Below, piece by piece: positions 60,507-64,000 of a stretch of 64,000 nt of DNA. Source of the stretch: Pantoea sp. Ep11b (GTDB lineage Bacteria > Pseudomonadota > Gammaproteobacteria > Enterobacterales > Enterobacteriaceae). The notes under the pieces are model-generated. The model made no database searches. It was not told the origin of the DNA and worked only from the letters and a program-made list of their open reading frames with translations. The stretch spans positions 310,001 through 374,000 of the forward strand of contig NZ_CP160631.1 of assembly GCF_040783975.1 (NCBI RefSeq), given 5' to 3'. Position numbers and translations under genes: made by a program. Position 1 is the stretch's first letter, and each line of letters opens with the position of its first letter.

Positions 60507-61028
60507 TTAATTGCCCTTCAGCAGGCGATACATATCTTCTTCTGCCTTGTCATCTTCGTCATCATCCATCACGATGCCCAGCTGCTCCATCAGTTCATCG
60601 ATGCGATCCAGCGAGGCATCCAGCCAGCCCTGATCTTCAGCTGACAGCGTTTCGCCATTTTCCAGTCGATCCAGCAGCGCATCCAGACGCTCATCATTTT
60701 CCAGCTTCGCCAGCTCTTCCTCAGGCGTCAGACGTACTTTTTTCGCGGCGGGCTTTTCGACGCTTCTCTTTGGCTTAGTGGCCGTGGTCTTTCCGTCTGC
60801 AATCAGGGCGACCGGTTTTTTACTCCCGATGCGTGGGTCTTTCGCGCTGTCCGACTGACGCCCGCTGCTATTGGCAGGCGCTGCCGGATTCGCACGGCTG
60901 CCAGATGCGTGCCCGCGATGCTTTTTATCACGTTTGCGATCGCGCGCTTCGTTGTTGATTTCGTCACGCGATTTGCGTTTGGCTTTGCCGGCAGGTTTGC
61001 CGTGCGCAGCTCGTGCAGGTTGCTTCAT
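60507..61028 (-). CDS. yihI: Der GTPase-activating protein YihI
   Basis: A 173-residue, highly charged protein (E. coli YihI has 169) that stimulates the GTPase of Der, a 50S assembly factor. The N-terminal half is basic and disordered ([20 protein letters not shown], then [13 protein letters not shown]). The C-terminal half is acidic and helical ([20 protein letters not shown], then [17 protein letters not shown]). Both match the family. It is on the minus strand just downstream of the csrC terminator, with the 58-codon ORF and hemN following, the mirror image of the E. coli order. Confidence 0.94.
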   Translation of the reverse strand: MKQPARAAHGKPAGKAKRKSRDEINNEARDRKRDKKHRGHASGSRANPAAPANSSGRQSDSAKDPRIGSKKPVALIADGKTTATKPKRSVEKPAAKKVRLTPEEELAKLENDERLDALLDRLENGETLSAEDQGWLDASLDRIDELMEQLGIVMDDDEDDKAEEDMYRLLKGN

Positions 61029-61092
61029 AGTGTTCGGTCCCGGCTTTTTTATTCAGTATAGAATTGCGGCGAAATCTAGCAGAAACCAGACA

Positions 61093-61322
61093 AAGAAAAA
61101 AGGCGACAGCTCAAGCTGTCGCCTTATTTCATACCTTCATAAGAAGGAATCATGTTTTAAATCCTTTTTGGCTCGTAACATCCCGGTCAATCCCGCGCCT
61201 GCTCAACTCCTGAGCTATTCCTTATCCCTGTCCGGTCCTCTCCTCTGACCGCTTCCATTCCCTCGCTCATTGCCATCCTGACATCCCTGAGGCATCTTCC
61301 TGATGGGTGCTGCCGTGCACTG
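61093..61322 (-). ncRNA. csrC: CsrC small RNA (CsrA antagonist)
   Basis: An sRNA of about 230 nt on the minus strand between engB and yihI, the csrC position in E. coli. The RNA carries 14 GGA trinucleotides in about 190 nt, including AGGA, GGGAT and CAGGA elements, the CsrA-binding motif. Its 3' end is a near-perfect match to the E. coli CsrC terminator (GGCGACAGCTTGAGCTGTCGCC stem, then TTTTTTC). CsrC titrates the RNA-binding regulator CsrA and so affects carbon storage, motility and biofilm. The 5' end is estimated from the promoter at 61329-61356 and may be off by a few bases. Confidence 0.85.
61095..61123 (-). terminator. csrC intrinsic terminator
   Basis: Ten-base arms at 61102-61111 and 61114-61123 form a nearly loopless perfect hairpin, followed on the minus strand by seven Ts. 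Confidence 0.9.
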
Positions 61323-61328
61323 CACACT

Positions 61329-61356
61329 AATGTAGACCAACTGGTAAAACCCTCAA
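61329..61356 (-). promoter_or_regulatory. Candidate csrC promoter
   Basis: On the minus strand TTGAGG (61351-61356) and TACATT (61329-61334) are 16 bp apart. Transcription would start near 61322. A UvrY/BarA site was not identified. Confidence 0.55.
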
Positions 61357-61508
61357 GTCGCCATCGAAAATAGTTCGTTCAAAAAAGAAACGAAAATATG
61401 TAATCAATTGAATTTTATATTTTTTTATTTTAAGTAATTAAAGTAAAAAGCGAAATAACCCGCAGCAGCTATGGCAAATATCTTACACAGTTTGTTAAAG
61501 AGATGTGA

Positions 61509-61539
61509 TTGAGCACTTTCGCGCCATAACGCGTATAAT
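61509..61539 (+). promoter_or_regulatory. Candidate engB promoter
   Basis: A perfect TATAAT (61534-61539) lies 19 bp after TTGAGC (61509-61514), longer than the ideal 17. The start codon follows 38 bp later. The segment upstream (61381-61500) is AT-rich and holds no gene. Confidence 0.5.
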
Positions 61540-61577
61540 CGCCGGCATTGCCTTAATGCGTTTTTTGGAGTGTCACC

Positions 61578-62213
61578 TTGTCTGAACTGAATTATCACGT
61601 TACCCACTTTGTCATGAGCGCGCCGGATATCCGTCATCTGCCTGCCGATACCGGAATTGAAGTGGCTTTCGCTGGCCGCTCAAACGCGGGAAAATCGAGT
61701 GCGCTGAATACGTTAACCAATCAGAAAGGTCTGGCGCGTACCAGTAAAACGCCGGGACGTACGCAGCTGATTAACCTGTTTGAAGTCAAAGAGGGCAAGC
61801 GTCTGGTCGACCTGCCTGGCTACGGCTATGCCGAAGTCCCGGAAGAGATGAAGCTGAAGTGGCAACGTGCGCTAGGGGAATACCTGCAAAAACGTCAGGC
61901 ACTGAAAGGACTGGTCGTGCTGATGGATATCCGCCACCCACTCAAGGATCTCGACCGCCAGATGATTCAGTGGTCAGTGGAAAGCGGCATACCGGTACTG
62001 GTGCTGCTCACCAAAGCCGATAAACTCGCCTCGGGTGCCCGTAAAGCCCAGCTGAATGTTGTGCGTGAAGCGGCGCTCGGCTTTGCCGGAGATGTACAGG
62101 TCGAGCTCTTCTCATCGCTGAAGAAAATTGGCGTGGATAAAGTGCGTCAGAAGCTGGACAGCTGGTTTAACACGCTTGAACCGGCTTATGAGGATCAGGA
62201 CGCCGAAGAGTAA
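61578..62213 (+). CDS. engB: Ribosome biogenesis GTPase EngB (YihA/YsxC)
   Basis: A 211-residue TRAFAC GTPase needed for 50S subunit assembly. [20 protein letters not shown] holds the G1 P-loop, [11 protein letters not shown] switch [12 protein letters not shown] the G3 motif and [13 protein letters not shown] the G4 motif. E. coli YihA has 210 residues. The start is TTG, as in E. coli, giving [20 protein letters not shown], with TTGGAG about eight bases upstream. An ATG 13 codons later would remove conserved residues. It is divergent from csrC and faces spf. Confidence 0.95.
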   Translation: MSELNYHVTHFVMSAPDIRHLPADTGIEVAFAGRSNAGKSSALNTLTNQKGLARTSKTPGRTQLINLFEVKEGKRLVDLPGYGYAEVPEEMKLKWQRALGEYLQKRQALKGLVVLMDIRHPLKDLDRQMIQWSVESGIPVLVLLTKADKLASGARKAQLNVVREAALGFAGDVQVELFSSLKKIGVDKVRQKLDSWFNTLEPAYEDQDAEE

Positions 62214-62254
62214 GGCACTGCCCCGCGCTGCTGAAGCGACGCGGTGAAAAGCCC

Positions 62255-62363
62255 AATAAAAAACGCCCCAGTCACAGAATGACTGGGGCGGCTAAATTCA
62301 GCCAAATCCGATTACGTGAAGTAAAAGGTCTGAAAGATAGAACATCTTACCTCTGTACCCTAC
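62255..62363 (-). ncRNA. spf: Spot 42 small RNA
   Basis: A 109-nt sRNA on the minus strand between engB and polA, the same place and length as E. coli Spot 42. The 5' half is practically identical (GTAGGGTACAGAGGTAAGAT at the start), including the three unpaired segments used for target pairing. The 3' end is the conserved terminator with CGCCCCAGTCA arms and a T6 tail. Spot 42 is an Hfq-dependent regulator of catabolic genes, repressed by CRP-cAMP. Base changes relative to E. coli are limited to the terminator loop and one short deletion near GAATTTAGCC. Confidence 0.95.
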
Positions 62364-62370
62364 GCGACGA

Positions 62371-62398
62371 ACTTTACCTGATTTTCTGTGCGTGACAA
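62371..62398 (-). promoter_or_regulatory. spf promoter
   Basis: Minus-strand TTGTCA (62393-62398) and TAAAGT (62371-62376) are 16 bp apart, with the known Spot 42 first base seven bases downstream. I did not find a clear CRP site. Confidence 0.75.
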
Positions 62399-62629
62399 AG
62401 GCTTTTTTGTTGCTTACTTACATCAAAAAGGACTTTTTTTACCATGCTCGTCACAGAATTAGCGTTGCGATGTAGTTAAATGACGAGAAAAATGTTTAGC
62501 CGATAGGCAGTTAGAAAACCACTCGTGTGTCATACCAGCCTTCGCTCAGCTAAACCGGTTAACCCAACGATTTTCTTATACCTGAGTCCGGGTCGATCCC
62601 TCTCATCTGAACCGACCCGCAGCAGGCAA

Positions 62630-64000
62630 TCAGTGGGCTTCGTCCCAGTTATCGCCCACGCCGACTTCCACCAGCAGCGGCACGTCGAGCCGCACGCTGC
62701 CTTCCATCAGCGCCTGGATTTTCTGGCTGGCCTCTTCAACCGCTTCCGCTTTGACCTCGAAGACCAGTTCATCATGAACCTGCATGATCATTCTGACGGT
62801 GTCATCGTTTTGCTGCTCAAGCCACGCATCAACAGCAATCATTGCCCGTTTGATGATATCTGCTGCCGTTCCCTGCATCGGCGCATTGATCGCGGCACGT
62901 TCGGCGGCTTTACGGCGAATGGCGTTGCCCGATTTAATATCGGGCAGCCAGAGCCGGCGGCCTTCCAGTGTTTCGACATAGCCTTTACTCGCCGCCAGCT
63001 GACGGGTGTTCTCCATATAGCGCAGTACGCCAGGATAACGTTCGAAGTAGAGATCCATATACTTCTTCGCTTCGCCCGCCCCGATATTCAGCTGACGTGA
63101 CAGGCCAAAGGCGCTCATCCCATAGATCAGACCAAAGTTGATCGCCTTGGCACTGCGACGCTGTTCACCGCTGACCTTCTCCAGCGGCACCCCGAACACT
63201 TCCGATGCTGTGGCGCGGTGAATATCTTCGCCCTGAGCAAACGCGTCCAGTAACCCTTTGTCCTGGGAAAGGTGCGCCATAATACGCAGTTCGATCTGCG
63301 AATAGTCCGCAGCCACGATGCGATAACCTTTCGCCGCCACAAAGGCCTGACGAATCCGCCGCCCTTCATCATTGCGAACCGGAATGTTCTGCAGGTTTGG
63401 ATCGGCTGAAGAGAGACGCCCGGTCGCGGTCACGGCCTGATGATACGAGGTGTGCACGCGCCCGCTTATCGGATTGATCATCTGCGGCAACTTATCCGTA
63501 TAGGTCGATTTCAGCTTGGATAAACCGCGATGCTCCAGGATCACTTTTGGCAGCGGATAATCGAGTGCCAGCTCAGCCAGCACCTCTTCACTGGTGGAAG
63601 GCGCACCACCCGGGGTTTTCTTAGTCGGTTTGATGCCCTGTTTTTCAAACAGGATCACCTGGAGCTGTTTGGTGGAGGAGAGATTGAAGGGTTCGCCCGC
63701 CAGCTCATGCGCTTTTAACTCCAGTTCTGCCAGGCGTGCCGTCAGCTCTTTCGAGTGTTGCGCCAGTATGCCCTGATCGATCAATACGCCATTACGCTCT
63801 ATCCGGGAGATCACGGTCAGCAGCGGCATCTCGATCTGCTCGAAAACGTTCTTCGGCCCCGCTTCTTTCTCCAGCTCTGGCCACATCTTCAGATGCAGCT
63901 GCAGGGTGACATCGGCATCTTCAGCCGCATAGTGCGAAGCCTGTTCCAGTGCAATCTGGTTGAAGGTCAGCTGATTTTTGCCTTTGCCGGCGATCTCCTG
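62630..64000 (-). CDS. polA: DNA polymerase I, C-terminal 456 residues (cut by window end)
   Basis: The minus-strand frame is open to the last base of the window and covers about the second half of the 928-residue enzyme; the 5' nuclease domain lies outside. The proofreading domain's end ([19 protein letters not shown]) and the polymerase domain are present. Motif A is [18 protein letters not shown], the O helix [16 protein letters not shown], and motif [11 protein letters not shown]. It fills gaps in Okazaki-fragment maturation and excision repair. The stop lies 267 bp from the spf 5' end; I see no terminator or other gene in that gap. Confidence 0.97.
   Translation of the reverse strand, partial: QEIAGKGKNQLTFNQIALEQASHYAAEDADVTLQLHLKMWPELEKEAGPKNVFEQIEMPLLTVISRIERNGVLIDQGILAQHSKELTARLAELELKAHELAGEPFNLSSTKQLQVILFEKQGIKPTKKTPGGAPSTSEEVLAELALDYPLPKVILEHRGLSKLKSTYTDKLPQMINPISGRVHTSYHQAVTATGRLSSADPNLQNIPVRNDEGRRIRQAFVAAKGYRIVAADYSQIELRIMAHLSQDKGLLDAFAQGEDIHRATASEVFGVPLEKVSGEQRRSAKAINFGLIYGMSAFGLSRQLNIGAGEAKKYMDLYFERYPGVLRYMENTRQLAASKGYVETLEGRRLWLPDIKSGNAIRRKAAERAAINAPMQGTAADIIKRAMIAVDAWLEQQNDDTVRMIMQVHDELVFEVKAEAVEEASQKIQALMEGSVRLDVPLLVEVGVGDNWDEAH

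Overview
The window is chromosomal DNA from a member of the Enterobacterales. Most proteins are close to their E. coli counterparts and have near-identical lengths (for example 207-residue Gmk, 469-residue GlnA, 457-residue HemN from its ATG). The core-LPS gene set (WaaE and a WabG-type GalA transferase, with no WaaP/WaaY kinase) and the gene order suggest Erwiniaceae, most likely Pantoea or a close relative. That assignment is inference from remembered homologues. I see no rRNA, tRNA, insertion sequence, integrase, prophage or CRISPR array.

Layout. 1-2177: end of cpxR, cpxA, trmL. 2174-5293 (minus): yibN-grxC-secB-gpsA-cysE. 5546-9991: envC, yibQ and two accessory sugar-transfer genes. 10020-12255 (minus): kbl-tdh. 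12486-23711: LPS-core block (hldD, waaF, waaC, a GT9 protein, a GT8 protein, waaH, waaQ, wabG, waaA, waaE) ending in coaD. 23708-25002 (minus): mutM, rpmG, rpmB. 25243-29893: radC, coaBC-dut, slmA, pyrE, rph. 30044-37344: a patchier stretch with nupC, a DUF3574-like lipoprotein, yicC, lpxP, a fold-type III PLP enzyme, an SRPBCC-like protein, and an AT-rich segment with a truncated flippase and candidate tiny ORFs. 37754-46156: yicG, ligB, then gmk-rpoZ-spoT-trmH-recG. 46260-49431: xanP, yicH. 49463-54407 (minus): typA, yihX, yihY, dtd, fabY. 54845-58859: the nitrogen-control operon glnA-glnL-glnG with NtrC sites and a sigma-54 promoter. 58900-61028 (minus): yihI, a 58-codon ORF and hemN. 61093-64000: csrC sRNA, engB, spf (Spot 42) sRNA and the C-terminal half of polA.

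How genes work together. HldD makes the heptose donor. WaaA attaches Kdo, WaaC/WaaF/WaaQ add heptoses, WaaE and WabG decorate HepI and HepII, and WaaH probably adds glucuronate to HepIII. The GT4, GT-A-like, GT9 and GT8 genes are candidates for outer-core assembly, and LpxP modifies lipid A. GlnL/GlnG control glnA through the boxes upstream of it. SpoT, RpoZ, CsrC and Spot 42 make this a region rich in global regulators.

The order cpxA | trmL...yicH | fabY...polA joins blocks that lie apart in E. coli K-12 (about 81-82 min versus 87-88 min). I did not find a clearly new multi-gene system. The best leads are the unassigned GT-A-like protein next to the GT4 gene, the 58-codon membrane ORF overlapping the hemN ribosome-binding region, small ORFs ahead of lpxP and the flippase remnant, and a DNA ligase (LigB) with an export-type N-terminus.
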